Of a stretch of 30,832 nucleotides of DNA, positions 1-8,598 are shown piece by piece; the stretch's first letter is position 1, and the number at the start of each line of letters is the position of its first letter. Both the position numbers and the translations under genes were made by a program. Source of the stretch: DASQGA01 sp035535315 (GTDB taxonomy: Bacteria; Actinomycetota; Thermoleophilia; Gaiellales; Gaiellaceae); NCBI GenBank assembly GCA_035535315.1, contig DATLQD010000118.1, forward strand, positions 1-30,832, read 5' to 3'. The notes beneath the pieces were generated by a model. That model was given only the letters and a program-made list of their open reading frames with translations, was not told the origin of the DNA and made no database searches.

Positions 1-1
1 C

Positions 2-592
2 GCGTTGGAGCGCGAGTCAGGGAAGCTCCGCTTCTCCGATCCGGAGGGAATGGGGCTCGAGCTTGCGGTCGTCGATACGGCGGACGAGCCACTCGTCGCG
101 ACACACGCCGAGATCCCGGTCGAGCACGCGCTCCAGGGATTTGACGGGGTGCGGGCGTACTCCCGGGATCCAGCGCGTAGTGCAGCCCTCCTGGGCGAGC
201 CCCTCGGCTTCCGCGACACGGGCGGCGGAACCTGGGAGGCGCGCGGAGTGAGCAGAGGCTCCTTCTACGCCTATGACAGCCCGCCCGACGACCCCGGGAT
301 CGGCGGAGCCGGAACCGTTCACCACGTCGCCTGGGCCTCGGAGCTCGAGGATCACGAGGCGTGGCAGAGGCGCGTCGCCGAGGCCGGCGCGAGGCCAACC
401 CCGATCATCGACCGCTTCTACTTCCGCTCGATTTACTTCCGGGAGCCGAGCGGCGTCCTGTTCGAGATTGCCACGAAGGGACCCGGCTTCTCGGCCGACG
501 AGGACCCGCAGCACTTGGGCGAGAGGCTTTCGCTCCCTCCGAACTACGAATCGCTTCGCTCGCAGCTCGAGCAGGTCTTGACGCCGCTTTAG
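2..592 (+). CDS. Ring-cleaving dioxygenase, MhqO/YkcA-type glyoxalase family (5' partial)
   Basis: This is the C-terminal part of a vicinal-oxygen-chelate (glyoxalase/extradiol dioxygenase) protein; the reading frame is open to the left edge, so the N-terminal module is outside the window. About 195 residues are visible, against roughly 310 in full-length MhqO-type proteins. A VHHVAW segment (a likely metal-ligand His), FYFRSIYFREPSG, and LFEIAT (a likely metal-ligand Glu) are followed by GPGFSADEDP and a LGERLSLPPNYE tail, the signature order of MhqO-like ring-cleaving dioxygenases. These proteins are linked to degradation or detoxification of quinones and aromatic compounds; the substrate cannot be read from sequence. 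The gene converges on the UbiB-like gene with only three bases between the two stop codons. Confidence 0.85.
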   Translation, partial: ALERESGKLRFSDPEGMGLELAVVDTADEPLVATHAEIPVEHALQGFDGVRAYSRDPARSAALLGEPLGFRDTGGGTWEARGVSRGSFYAYDSPPDDPGIGGAGTVHHVAWASELEDHEAWQRRVAEAGARPTPIIDRFYFRSIYFREPSGVLFEIATKGPGFSADEDPQHLGERLSLPPNYESLRSQLEQVLTPL

Positions 593-595
593 ATC

Positions 596-2266
596 CTAAA
601 TACGGCCCGAGCGGACGACTCCCCACACGAGCCAGAGCGCGAGCACCGTCGAGAGAGTGAACCCGATCACGGAGATCACGTTGACCCCGAGAATGCTCGG
701 TCCCTCGTTCGCCAGGGCACCGATCAGGCTCGAGCCGATGATCCCCGCGCCTGCGATGACCGCAAGCACGACGCGGTTGAAGACGAGGTCGAGCCGATGG
801 ATGAGGTCGTCGAGCCCTTCGTGTCGGAAGCCAACCTCGATCTGGCCGTCCCGGACCTGTTCGAACGTGTCATGGATCTGGTACGGCAGCTCGTGCAGCA
901 TCCGCGTGTAGTTCCGGGCCTCCTGCTGCGTGCGCAGCGCCATGCGGCGAGGGGTGAAGCGCTCGAGGACGAGCTCGCGCGCATACGGCTTCGCCACCTC
1001 GAAGACGTTGAAGTCGGGATAGAGCTCGAGACCGACCGACCCGAGGGTCGCGATCGCACGATCGAGGAGGACGAAGCGGGTCGGGAGCTGGAGGCGCATC
1101 CGGTAGATCAGCGCGAACGCCTCCCGGATCAGCTGCAGGGGGTCGATCTCGTTCAGCCGCGCGCCGTAGTACCGGTAGTAGATGTCTCTGAGCTCGGCGG
1201 TGAACTCCGCTTCGCGGTCCTTCGGGTACCGGACGCCGAGCTCCGCCAGTCGCCGCGGGAGCGCCTCGATGTTCTCGTTCACGGCATCGATGAAGAGGCG
1301 GGTCAGGCGGGAGTTGTCCTCGTCGCTCAGCTTTCCGGCCACGCCGAAGTCGACAAGGCCGATGTGGCCCGTCTGCTCGAGGATGAGGATGTTCGCCGGG
1401 TGAGGGTCGGCGTGGAAGAAGCCGTGCCTGAAGATCATGGCCATCCAGGCGTCGGTGATGAGATACGCGAGGCGGCGGCGCTCGTCCATCGAGTAGGTCG
1501 AGTGGTCGAGGTCGGCGAGTTGAATGCCCTCGAGGTAGTCCAGGGTCAGCACCCTGGCACTCGAGTACGTCCAGTAGACACGCGGGACTCGCACGTGTGG
1601 ATGTCCGGCGAAGTTCCTGTGGAACTGCTCTGCGTTTCGCGCCTCGTTCCGGTAGTCGAGCTCCTGCCGGATCGACCGCGCGAACTCGTCCACGAGTGCG
1701 ACCGGGTCGATGAAGTCGAGTGCGCGGACGCGGTCGCGGACGAGCCTCGCGACCTGGTAAAGGAGCTCGAGGTCGGCCTCCACCTGCCGCGGGGCGTCCG
1801 GCCGCTGGACCTTCGCAACCACGCGCCGTCCGTTCGGCAACGTCGCCCGGTGCACCTGTCCGATCGAGGCTGCGGCTATCGGCGTCGGGTCGAATTCGAG
1901 GAAGAGCTGGGAGACGGACAGGCCAAAGTCCTCTTCGATCACCTGCTCGGCCTGCTCCGACGGAAAGGGATGGACGTCGTCTTGGAGCGCCTTCAGCTCG
2001 AAGACGATGTCTGGCGGGACCACGTCGGGTCGGGTCGAGAGGAGCTGGCCGAACTTCACGAAGGTCGGCCCGAGCTCGTCGAGCATCTCACGCAGTCGCT
2101 GGCCGCGCGGCGATCCCTCACCGCTCGGTTCGATCTCACGCTGACGCCGCGTGACGACGTCGACCAGGCGATTGGTCTCGAAGAAGTATCCGAAGCCGTG
2201 CTTCGCCGCGACCTGCGCGATCTCGGAGAGACGGCCGAGCTGCCGAACGGCAGGCCGCGAGCTCAT
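596..2266 (-). CDS. UbiB/ABC1/ADCK-family atypical kinase, membrane anchored
   Basis: A 556-residue member of the ABC1 (UbiB/COQ8) protein-kinase-like family. The hallmark KxGQ motif is at K71-Q74, the alanine-rich loop AAASIGQ at 131-137, the ATP lysine at K152, the catalytic-loop HADPHPAN near 285-292 and the metal-binding DFG at 306-308. The C-terminus has two hydrophobic segments (about 495-515 and 525-550) that should anchor it in the membrane, as in UbiB. Family members support isoprenoid-quinone or other lipid metabolism through ATPase activity. No quinone-biosynthesis gene is nearby, so the exact role is open. The ATG at 2266 is preceded by a TAAGAT hexamer seven bases upstream and no Shine-Dalgarno sequence, which suggests a leaderless mRNA. 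Confidence 0.9.
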   Translation of the reverse strand: MSSRPAVRQLGRLSEIAQVAAKHGFGYFFETNRLVDVVTRRQREIEPSGEGSPRGQRLREMLDELGPTFVKFGQLLSTRPDVVPPDIVFELKALQDDVHPFPSEQAEQVIEEDFGLSVSQLFLEFDPTPIAAASIGQVHRATLPNGRRVVAKVQRPDAPRQVEADLELLYQVARLVRDRVRALDFIDPVALVDEFARSIRQELDYRNEARNAEQFHRNFAGHPHVRVPRVYWTYSSARVLTLDYLEGIQLADLDHSTYSMDERRRLAYLITDAWMAMIFRHGFFHADPHPANILILEQTGHIGLVDFGVAGKLSDEDNSRLTRLFIDAVNENIEALPRRLAELGVRYPKDREAEFTAELRDIYYRYYGARLNEIDPLQLIREAFALIYRMRLQLPTRFVLLDRAIATLGSVGLELYPDFNVFEVAKPYARELVLERFTPRRMALRTQQEARNYTRMLHELPYQIHDTFEQVRDGQIEVGFRHEGLDDLIHRLDLVFNRVVLAVIAGAGIIGSSLIGALANEGPSILGVNVISVIGFTLSTVLALWLVWGVVRSGRI

Positions 2267-2273
2267 GGCTCGA

Positions 2274-2279
2274 ATCTTA
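2274..2279 (-). promoter_or_regulatory. Candidate -10 box (TAAGAT) of the UbiB-like gene
   Basis: On the minus strand TAAGAT ends seven bases before the ATG. That spacing would place the transcription start at or next to the start codon. No Shine-Dalgarno sequence is visible, and no good -35 hexamer is present. This is a pattern-based call. Confidence 0.5.
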
Positions 2280-2294
2280 CGGTCCTAGATCATT

Positions 2295-2336
2295 GCTCGG
2301 TAATTCGCGTACCCGCGGGAACGGGTCACACCGAGC
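2295..2336. terminator. Two-tier hairpin downstream of the sec/queuosine operon
   Basis: GCTCGGT (2295-2301) pairs perfectly with ACCGAGC (2330-2336). Nested inside, ACCCG (2311-2315) pairs with CGGGT (2322-2326). The structure begins three bases after the stop codon of the phasin-like gene, reading leftward. It has no U-tract, so it is either a factor-assisted terminator or an RNA 3'-end stabiliser. It also lies just upstream of the UbiB-like promoter. Confidence 0.45.
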
Positions 2337-2339
2337 AGA

Positions 2340-2753
2340 TCATCTGGGCTCTGTCGGGCGGTCTGACGGCCCGGGTGGCGGCTCCACCGGCCTCGCCCCG
2401 CGTGCGGACGCGGGCTGGCCCTCGAGGAGCCTGAGGCGGTGCTCGACCTGGGCCAGCCGCAGCTCGAGCTCCTCCCACTCGCGCCGCGTGACAAGCCCGA
2501 GCTCACGGGAAAGGCCGGAGATCGTCGAACCTGCGCGCTCGCTCAAGCGTATCGCGTCTCCCCGCCACCTATGCGTGAGCTCGTCGACGACCTCGCGCGC
2601 TTCCTCGCCGGTCATCCGGCCGCGCTTCGTCAGCTCGTCTACGAGATCGTCGGCCCGCTCCTTCGTGAGCGCGACGGCGCCGAGGCCCGCGAGGAGCGTC
2701 TTCTCGACGAGGTCCCTCACCGACCCCTCCTCGGGCTCATCTTGAGCGGCCAT
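2340..2753 (-). CDS. Small phasin-like / coiled-coil protein
   Basis: A 137-residue charged, mostly helical protein. It opens with an acidic segment, then a hydrophobic-faced helix (LVEKTLLAGLGAVALTKER), a DDLVDELTKRG stretch, and a C-terminal heptad-rich segment around RREWEELELRLAQVEHRLRL. The arrangement resembles polyhydroxyalkanoate-granule-associated or phasin-like proteins, but no PHA synthase is nearby and this assignment is weak. I chose the ATG at 2753, which overlaps the 3' end of secDF by 17 bases and has a GAGG upstream; an in-frame start at 2813 would overlap secDF by 77 bases. It is the last gene of the queA-tgt-yajC-secDF operon and is followed by a strong hairpin. Confidence 0.65.
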   Translation of the reverse strand: MAAQDEPEEGSVRDLVEKTLLAGLGAVALTKERADDLVDELTKRGRMTGEEAREVVDELTHRWRGDAIRLSERAGSTISGLSRELGLVTRREWEELELRLAQVEHRLRLLEGQPASARGARPVEPPPGPSDRPTEPR

Positions 2754-5460
2754 GGGGCCTCGCTCGGCGTCGCTTGCGGCGTGCCTCCCGGCGAGCGGCG
2801 GCGGATCCGTCACCGATGGGTGCCGCCGGCTCGGCGGGAGCCGCGACCGGCTCCGGTACGGGAGACGGCTCGGTTCCGTCGATCGGGACGCCGTTGCCGG
2901 GGGCGACCTCGCCCCGCCCCAGCTTCTCCTGCAGGCCTGCGCGCTTGCGCTTCGCGTACTCGGGCTGTCGCTCCATCAGATAGCTGAGGATCGGGGTGGC
3001 GATGAAGATCGTCGAATACGCGCCCGAGCCGATCCCGACGAGGAGCGCGAAGGCGAAGTCTTTCAGCGTGGCCCCGCCGAAGATGAGGAGCGCCGACACG
3101 GGCAGGAGCGTGATGAACGTCGTGGCGAGCGAGCGCCGCACCGTTTCCCAGAGCGACTGGTTCGCGATCGCCGCGAAGCTCGACTTCCGCATCAGCGGGA
3201 TGTTCTCCCGCACCCGATCGAAGATGATGATCGTGTCGTAGATCGAGTACCCGAGGATGGTGAGGACCGCGGCGACGGTCGACGCCGACACCTCCCGGCC
3301 CGTCAGCGAGTAGACCCCCAGCGTGATCAGGATGTCGTGGACGAGAGCGATCAGAACCGGGACGGCGAACGTGAACTGGAACCGGATCGCGATGTAGGCG
3401 ACCACTAGGAGCAGCGACACGACGATCGCGATGAGCGCGCTCTGGAGGACCTGCCGGCTGAACGTCGCCGAGACGTTCTTGACCCCGAGGCCGGTCGCAT
3501 TGAGGTCGCGTCGAAGGGCGTTCTGGAGCTTCGTCTGCTCGGGCCCCGACAGCGACTCCGTCTTCATCTTGAACTCGCGGTAGCCACCGGCGACCTGGGT
3601 GCCGGTGCCCTGGATAACGGCGTTCTCTTTGCCAACCTTGGCCGCTTCCGCCCGCACGCGCTCGACCGACACGGGCTGCGGGGTCTGGAAGCTGACCTGG
3701 CTCCCGCCCTCGAAGTCAATCCCGAGATTCAAGCCGTTGATGCCGAGCGAGCCGAGCCCGACCAGAACGATGACCGCCGAGAGCGCGAACCAGATCCGCC
3801 GCTTTCCGAGAAAGTCCACCTTCTGCCAGCTGGGGATCCGCTGGGCGCTCGCGCCCATGAACGCCGGGTTGTCGAACCACTTGAAACCCGCCAGCGAGGC
3901 GAGGAGCGCACGCGTCGCCCCGACCGCCGTCACCATCGAGACGAGCGTGCCGATCAGGAGCATGAGTGCAAACCCCTTCACCCCGCTCGTCGAGGCGATG
4001 AAGAGCACGAGCGCCGTGATCATCGTGACGACGTTCGCGTCGACGATCGTGCTGAAGCCCTTCTTGTACCCCGCTCCGATCGCCGCACGTACCGATTTGC
4101 CCGCCTGGACCTCCTCCTTGATCCGCTCGAAGATGACGATGTTCGCGTCGGCCGCGACCCCGATCGTGAGGATGAGGCCCGCGAAGCCTGGCAGGGTGAG
4201 GGTGACGTTGAAGAGGAGGAGGGCTCCGTAGAGCAGCACGCCGTAGATGGCCAGCCCGATCACCGCCACGAGGCCGAGGAAGCGGTAGAAGAGGAGGAGG
4301 AAGAGGGCAACGGCCGCGAGGCCGCCGATGCCGGCGATGATCGCCTCCCGTAGCGAGTCCGCACCGAGGGTCGCGGAGATGTCCGAGCGCTCGACCTGGA
4401 CGAACTTCAGCGGGAGCGCGCCGGTCTGAAGCACCAGGGCGAGATCTTTCGCCTCGTCCGGCGAGTCGAGCCCCTCGATGAGGGCGCTGTTCCCGGAGAT
4501 TCCGTCGGGAAGGTCGTTGAAGTCGATCTGAGGCCAGGAGCGGATCTCGCTGTCGAGCACGATTGCGAAGTGCTGGAAGAGGTCCTGGCCGCCCCCTGCG
4601 AACTGTGTCTGCGAGCGCCCTCGCTGGGCGAGCGTCCGGGTGATCTCGTGGAACTTCTTGCCGCCCGCGTTGGTGAACTCGAGCGTGACGATCGGCTGGC
4701 CGTTCTGGAAGTCCGCGCGCGTTCCCTTGAGCTTCAGGTCCTCGCCGGTCATCTCCGGGATCGGGTGCTCCGGGCTCGTGGGCTCGAACTTGAAGACGTA
4801 GTAGAAGGTCTGTGACACCGGCGCGGTCTGGACGCCGGGGCAGACGGTGGCATTCCGGCCGCACGTGATCACGATCTTCCCCTTCGGCACGGCGTAGTAC
4901 GTCGCGCCGGCCGGGACCTTCGCGCCCTCGAGTTGCTGCGCGAGGTCCTCCTTCGTGTCGGCAGGGCCGGAAAGAAGACGGTTCCCCTGGAAGAGATACC
5001 ACTGCGTCGGAGGCTCGTCCTTCGGCTTCAGCTTGTCCTCGGGCGTCAGGAGCGGCTTCAGCCTCGGGCTCGCCACCGGGAAGCCGCGCGCGTCCTTCGA
5101 GGGGGCTACGAGGTCGGCTTCGAGGTCGTAGAACTGGAGCTGCGCCGTCTTGCCGACGATCTCCGCCGCACGCGCCGGGTTGGTGACACCGGCGAGGTCG
5201 ACGGCAATCTGGTCGTCACCCTGCTGGCGGACCTCGGGCTCGGAGACGCCGAGCTTGTCGACGCGCGCCCGGATGATCTCGACCGAGCGCTCCATGTCCT
5301 CCTTGGTTACCTGCTGCCCCTGGGGCGCCTGCGCCTGGAGGACGAGCTCCAGTCCTCCCTGCAGGTCGAGGCCGAGCGTCGGCTGCCGGAAGAAGGCGAG
5401 GACGATCACGCCGATGACGGCGACGAGAACTGCGAGGAGAGTCCAGAAGTACCTGCGCAC
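2737..5460 (-). CDS. secDF: Fused protein translocase subunit SecDF
   Basis: A 907-residue fusion of SecD and SecF, the RND-type membrane proteins that use the proton-motive force to help complete Sec-dependent export. The SecD half begins with a transmembrane helix and the GLDLQGG motif (30-36), has a large extracytoplasmic domain, and carries the conserved Asp of the VAADAN segment (D438) followed by FERIKEE. The SecF half starts near residue 545 and has GIDFEGG at 580-586 and the IYDT...FDRVREN region. The C-terminus is a basic cytoplasmic tail (RREARRKRRRARP). SecD and SecF are separate in many actinobacteria; here they are one continuous frame. The GTG start at 5460 lies 32 bases after the yajC stop, with a weak GGAA upstream, so it is probably translated from the shared operon message. 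Confidence 0.96.
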   Translation of the reverse strand: MRRYFWTLLAVLVAVIGVIVLAFFRQPTLGLDLQGGLELVLQAQAPQGQQVTKEDMERSVEIIRARVDKLGVSEPEVRQQGDDQIAVDLAGVTNPARAAEIVGKTAQLQFYDLEADLVAPSKDARGFPVASPRLKPLLTPEDKLKPKDEPPTQWYLFQGNRLLSGPADTKEDLAQQLEGAKVPAGATYYAVPKGKIVITCGRNATVCPGVQTAPVSQTFYYVFKFEPTSPEHPIPEMTGEDLKLKGTRADFQNGQPIVTLEFTNAGGKKFHEITRTLAQRGRSQTQFAGGGQDLFQHFAIVLDSEIRSWPQIDFNDLPDGISGNSALIEGLDSPDEAKDLALVLQTGALPLKFVQVERSDISATLGADSLREAIIAGIGGLAAVALFLLLFYRFLGLVAVIGLAIYGVLLYGALLLFNVTLTLPGFAGLILTIGVAADANIVIFERIKEEVQAGKSVRAAIGAGYKKGFSTIVDANVVTMITALVLFIASTSGVKGFALMLLIGTLVSMVTAVGATRALLASLAGFKWFDNPAFMGASAQRIPSWQKVDFLGKRRIWFALSAVIVLVGLGSLGINGLNLGIDFEGGSQVSFQTPQPVSVERVRAEAAKVGKENAVIQGTGTQVAGGYREFKMKTESLSGPEQTKLQNALRRDLNATGLGVKNVSATFSRQVLQSALIAIVVSLLLVVAYIAIRFQFTFAVPVLIALVHDILITLGVYSLTGREVSASTVAAVLTILGYSIYDTIIIFDRVRENIPLMRKSSFAAIANQSLWETVRRSLATTFITLLPVSALLIFGGATLKDFAFALLVGIGSGAYSTIFIATPILSYLMERQPEYAKRKRAGLQEKLGRGEVAPGNGVPIDGTEPSPVPEPVAAPAEPAAPIGDGSAAARREARRKRRRARPHGRSR

Positions 5461-5492
5461 CAGTCGTTCCGCGCGCCGAGCCGGCTAGGGCT

Positions 5493-5849
5493 CTAGCGCC
5501 GGGCCTCCTCCTGCTCCGTCCGCTCCTCGACGACCGGCTCGGGCTCTTCGACCGTTGTAGCCTCGAGCTCGTCCTCGAGCGATCCCGCGTCCTCCTGGGG
5601 CACGATGCTCGCGATCGCACGGCGCGCCACCTCGATGTGCACGTCCTCTGCGATCTCGAGGGTCACCCGGTCCGGCTCGACTTCGATCACGTCGCCGTAG
5701 ATGCCGCCGGCGGTGATGACCTCGTCGCCGGGCCCGAGCTCCTTGAGCATGTCGGCGTGCCGGCGCTGCTGCTGGCGCTGCGGACGGATCAGCATGAGGT
5801 ACATGAAGCCGAACATCACGATGAGGACGATGAAGAACCCACTACCCAC
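5493..5849 (-). CDS. yajC: Sec translocon accessory protein YajC
   Basis: A 118-residue protein with one N-terminal membrane helix (about 3-20) followed by the family signature IRPQRQQQRR and the LGPGDEVITAGGIYG segment, then an acidic C-terminal tail that is longer than in E. coli YajC. YajC associates with SecDF in the membrane. The GTG start at 5849 has a perfect AGGAGG six bases upstream and overlaps the 3' end of tgt by eight bases, which points to translational coupling. Order tgt-yajC-secDF is a classic bacterial arrangement. Confidence 0.95.
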   Translation of the reverse strand: MGSGFFIVLIVMFGFMYLMLIRPQRQQQRRHADMLKELGPGDEVITAGGIYGDVIEVEPDRVTLEIAEDVHIEVARRAIASIVPQEDAGSLEDELEATTVEEPEPVVEERTEQEEARR

Positions 5850-7011
5850 GAGAAACCTCCTGGCCAGGCGCCGCAGCCCCGAGCCGGTCGAGCGCGGAGG
5901 CCGTATAGGCGCCGAGCCGTCCCGCCTCGATCGCTGCCCGCGCTCCGGCGGTCAAATCGAGCAGAAACCTGACGTTGTGCTCGGACAAAAGTATCAGGCC
6001 GAGAAGCTCGTGCTGTGTCACGAGATGCCGGATATAGGCCCTCGAGAAGCGTGTACAGGCGGCGCATGGGCACCCCTCGTCGAGGGGGCGAAGGTCACGT
6101 GCAAACGCTGCGTTCCGCAGGTTGAGGCGGCCGTCCCACGTGAGCGCCGAGCCCGTGCGTCCGAGCCGGGTGGGCAAAACACAGTCGAACATGTCGATGC
6201 CCCGCCGCACGACGCCCAGGATCCCCGCCGGGTCGCCAATGCCCATGAAGTACCGGGGCCGCTCTGGTGGAAGAAGCTGCGCTGCCCACTCGACGGTATC
6301 GAGCATGCGGCCGCGCTCCTCCCCCACGCTCAGCCCGCCGAGCGCGTGGCCGTCGAAGCCGAGTGAGGCGATTTCCTCTGTCGACCGGCGGCGGAGCACC
6401 GGGTCGACGCCTCCCTGGGAGATGCCGAAGAGCAGCTGACCCGGCGGTCGCGGCGCCGCGAGCTGGCGGCGCGCCCACGTGGCCGTTCGTGCCACCGCAA
6501 CCTCGAGCTCCTCGGGCGGGATGCCTGCCGGTGGGCACACGTCGAGACACATTGCGATGTCGGATCCGAGCTTTCGCTGCACGTCCGCCACCAGCTCGGG
6601 CGTGAAGCGGGCAAGTGTGCCGTCGTAGACGGAGCGGAACGTGACGCCGTCGTCGTCGGCCTCGACGATCGTGTCGCGGAGGGAGAAAACCTGGAAGCCG
6701 CCAGAGTCGGTCAGGATCGGGCCGCTCCAGCCCATGAACCGGTGCAGGCCGCCGAGCGCCTCGATCAGATCGGGCCCGGGCCGGAAGTACAGGTGGTAGG
6801 TGTTAGCGAGCACGATCGAGGCGCCGAGCTCGCGCACTCGATCTGGATGCAGGCCCTTGACTGTCCCCTTCGTGCCAACCGGCATGAACGCAGGGGTGAG
6901 GACATCGCCGTTTTCCGTGTGGAGGACGCCCGCCCGCGCCGCTCCGTCGGTCGCAGCAACGCTGAACGTCGACACCGTCCTGTCACTCTTCCGACCCGGC
7001 TCGTTCGCCAT
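5842..7011 (-). CDS. tgt: tRNA-guanine(34) transglycosylase
   Basis: A 389-residue queuine/preQ1 tRNA-ribosyltransferase, which exchanges G34 of GUN-anticodon tRNAs for preQ1. The catalytic acid/base region TDSGGFQVFS has D102; the nucleophile is D276 in FDCVLPTR; GLSVGE (226-231) is the substrate-specificity loop. The zinc site is C314, C316, C319 and H345. One variation from the usual bacterial enzyme is LDVC at 156-159 where DEC is common; the Asp and Cys are kept and Glu is replaced by Val. The ATG start at 7011 has only a weak GAAG upstream. It follows queA after about 100 bases and overlaps yajC, so queuosine modification and Sec genes are co-transcribed. Confidence 0.96.
   Translation of the reverse strand: MANEPGRKSDRTVSTFSVAATDGAARAGVLHTENGDVLTPAFMPVGTKGTVKGLHPDRVRELGASIVLANTYHLYFRPGPDLIEALGGLHRFMGWSGPILTDSGGFQVFSLRDTIVEADDDGVTFRSVYDGTLARFTPELVADVQRKLGSDIAMCLDVCPPAGIPPEELEVAVARTATWARRQLAAPRPPGQLLFGISQGGVDPVLRRRSTEEIASLGFDGHALGGLSVGEERGRMLDTVEWAAQLLPPERPRYFMGIGDPAGILGVVRRGIDMFDCVLPTRLGRTGSALTWDGRLNLRNAAFARDLRPLDEGCPCAACTRFSRAYIRHLVTQHELLGLILLSEHNVRFLLDLTAGARAAIEAGRLGAYTASALDRLGAAAPGQEVSRG
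5856..5861 (-). promoter_or_regulatory. Strong Shine-Dalgarno (AGGAGG) of yajC inside tgt
   Basis: On the minus strand AGGAGG lies six bases before the GTG start of yajC, within the tgt coding sequence. It is one of the best ribosome binding sites in the window and fixes the yajC start at 5849. Confidence 0.8.
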
Positions 7012-7110
7012 CCGCGCATCTTCACGAAGTAGGGTCGATGCCGGGAGGCGGAGGGGGTGGACCCGCGCGTCTAGACCATGATCGGTATGCGCGGATTGCC
7101 GATCAACCAG

Positions 7111-8052
7111 CTACAGAATCACCATGGCGTCGCCGAACGAGTAGAACCGATATCGCTCTGCGATCGCGAGCTCGTACAGCCGCCGGGTCTCCTCCACCCC
7201 GGCGAACGCCATCACGAGCGCGAGGAGCGACGAGCGCGGCAGGTGGAAGTTCGTGACGAGAGCATCCACACGACTGAACTCGAAGCCTGGAGTCACGAAC
7301 AGATTCGTGCGACCAACGAGCTCGGCGCCGCGGGCCAGAGACTCCAGCACGCGCACAGTCGTCGTTCCCACGGCGCAGACGCGCTCGGCAGCCTGGATGC
7401 GTTCCCAGGCGACCGCATCCACTTCATAGCGCTCGCTGTGGATCGCGTGCTCCGCGAGCGACTCGGCTGCGATGGGGCGAAACGTGTCCAGCCCAACGTG
7501 GAGTGTGACCCGCTCGACGTCGAAGCGGGTCAGGAGATCGGTTGTGAAGTGCAGTCCCGCCGTGGGTGCGGCGGCCGAGCCGAGTTCCTCTCCGTAGACC
7601 GTCTGGTACCGCTCGGGATCGGCAAGGGGCTCGGTGATGTACGGCGGGAGCGGCGTCTGCCCGTCTGCCTTGCCTTCGAGCCGAACGAGCCAGCGACCCT
7701 CGCCGAGAGCCTCCAAGAGCTCCACGGGTCGAAGCTGCATACCTGCTCGCAATTTGCGGGACGGGCGTGCGAGCGCCTCCCAGACACCGTCCCCGAGTGG
7801 CTCCAGCAGAAGGATCTCGGCCTTGCCCCCACCCGGCCGGCGCGTGTGGATACGGCCTGGAACCACGCGGGTGTCGTTGACGACCAGGAGCTCCCCTCGC
7901 CCGAGCTCGGCGGGAAGTTCATTGAAGACGCGGTGGCGGACTGATCCGCTCGAGCGCTCGTACACGAGCAGGCGACTCTCATCCCGCCGGTCGAGCGGCC
8001 GCTGGGCGATCAGCTCGGGCGGCAGGTCGTAGTCGAGCTCCTCCGTCCGCAC
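7111..8052 (-). CDS. queA: S-adenosylmethionine:tRNA ribosyltransferase-isomerase
   Basis: A 313-residue QueA, which moves and isomerises the ribosyl group of S-adenosylmethionine onto preQ1-tRNA to give epoxyqueuosine. Family segments are seen in order: an N-terminal DYDLPPELIAQRP, VNDTRVVPGRI near 58-68, LPPYI, AAPTAGLHFT (about 160-169), VGTTTVRVLES and the C-terminal TNFHLPRSSLL. The length is slightly short of the usual 340-360 residues. The GTG start at 8052 is supported by GGAAGGG six bases upstream. It leads the queA-tgt-yajC-secDF operon and acts directly after Tgt in the pathway; QueG, the final enzyme, is encoded 15 kb away in this window. Confidence 0.95.
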   Translation of the reverse strand: MRTEELDYDLPPELIAQRPLDRRDESRLLVYERSSGSVRHRVFNELPAELGRGELLVVNDTRVVPGRIHTRRPGGGKAEILLLEPLGDGVWEALARPSRKLRAGMQLRPVELLEALGEGRWLVRLEGKADGQTPLPPYITEPLADPERYQTVYGEELGSAAAPTAGLHFTTDLLTRFDVERVTLHVGLDTFRPIAAESLAEHAIHSERYEVDAVAWERIQAAERVCAVGTTTVRVLESLARGAELVGRTNLFVTPGFEFSRVDALVTNFHLPRSSLLALVMAFAGVEETRRLYELAIAERYRFYSFGDAMVIL

Positions 8053-8087
8053 GGCCGACCCTTCCGTCGTCGTTCAGTCCGACGCCA

Positions 8088-8097
8088 ACGCTACAGT
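8088..8097. promoter_or_regulatory. Back-to-back -10 boxes for queA and the coiled-coil gene
   Basis: TACAGT (8092-8097, plus strand) lies seven bases before the ATG at 8105. On the minus strand TAGCGT (8093 down to 8088) could serve queA, with a leader of roughly 28 bases that includes the GGAAGGG ribosome binding site. The two hexamers share the central TA. No convincing -35 element was found on either strand. Confidence 0.4.
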
Positions 8098-8104
8098 CGC
8101 CGGG

Positions 8105-8581
8105 ATGGATCGGGAGTCGCTAGACCGGGCCCGGAACCGCCTCGCGGAAACGAGTGCGGGCCATCCCGAACCGGCCGCTCTCGAGGCCGCACTCGCGCGA
8201 GCAGGGGAAGCGCTCGACGAGCTTGCAGCCCGCGCGTCCGAGCTCGAGGCGACCGTGCCGGGCCGCGTGGGCGAAGCCGTCCAGCAGGGCCTCCGTGCCG
8301 AGGTGCTCCCCGTCGGGCGCCACATCGCCGAGGTACGCGGGCTCTCAGGCCAGACGATCCGGCGCCTCGAGCGGCTTCAACGCGACCTGGACGCCGAACG
8401 GCGCGCCCGAGTCGAGGATCTGGCGCTTCTGGTCGACCTGACCGCTTCGGGCTGGCACGGAGTCGAGCGACGGCTTGACCGGATGGAGCGCATCATCGAT
8501 CGTCTGGAGCGCTCTCTCGAGGAGCGGCCTGGGGCGGCGCTCTACCGGATCGACGAGCGGCACGAGCGCCGCTCCAGCTGA
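8105..8581 (+). CDS. Hypothetical coiled-coil protein
   Basis: A 158-residue, highly charged protein with long predicted helices: an AALEAALARAGEALDELAAR segment near 24-43, RRLERLQRDLDAERRARVED around 86-105, and RRLDRMERIIDRLERSLEER near 122-141. It has no signal peptide, membrane segment or recognisable catalytic motif. I do not recognise the family. The frame is supported by divergence from queA with its own -10-like hexamer placed seven bases before the ATG, and by an end 18 bases before the stop of the convergent sensor-kinase gene. A role as a scaffold or as a partner of a membrane protein is possible but not shown. Confidence 0.65.
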   Translation: MDRESLDRARNRLAETSAGHPEPAALEAALARAGEALDELAARASELEATVPGRVGEAVQQGLRAEVLPVGRHIAEVRGLSGQTIRRLERLQRDLDAERRARVEDLALLVDLTASGWHGVERRLDRMERIIDRLERSLEERPGAALYRIDERHERRSS

Positions 8582-8598
8582 CTGCTTCGCCTTTCTAG

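Noticed and set aside
797..2434. A 545-codon open frame on the plus strand opposite the UbiB-like gene
   Set aside because: It is the antisense of a gene with clear kinase-family motifs; its translation is a low-complexity Arg/Glu/Val mixture with no family signature, typical of mirror frames in high-GC coding DNA.
3716..5002. A 428-codon open frame on the minus strand inside secDF
   Set aside because: It is another frame of the same strand within secDF, Arg/Pro-rich, with no start signal or recognisable domain.
7078..7944. A 288-codon open frame on the plus strand opposite queA
   Set aside because: queA is unmistakable on the other strand; this frame has no motif and no ribosome binding site.
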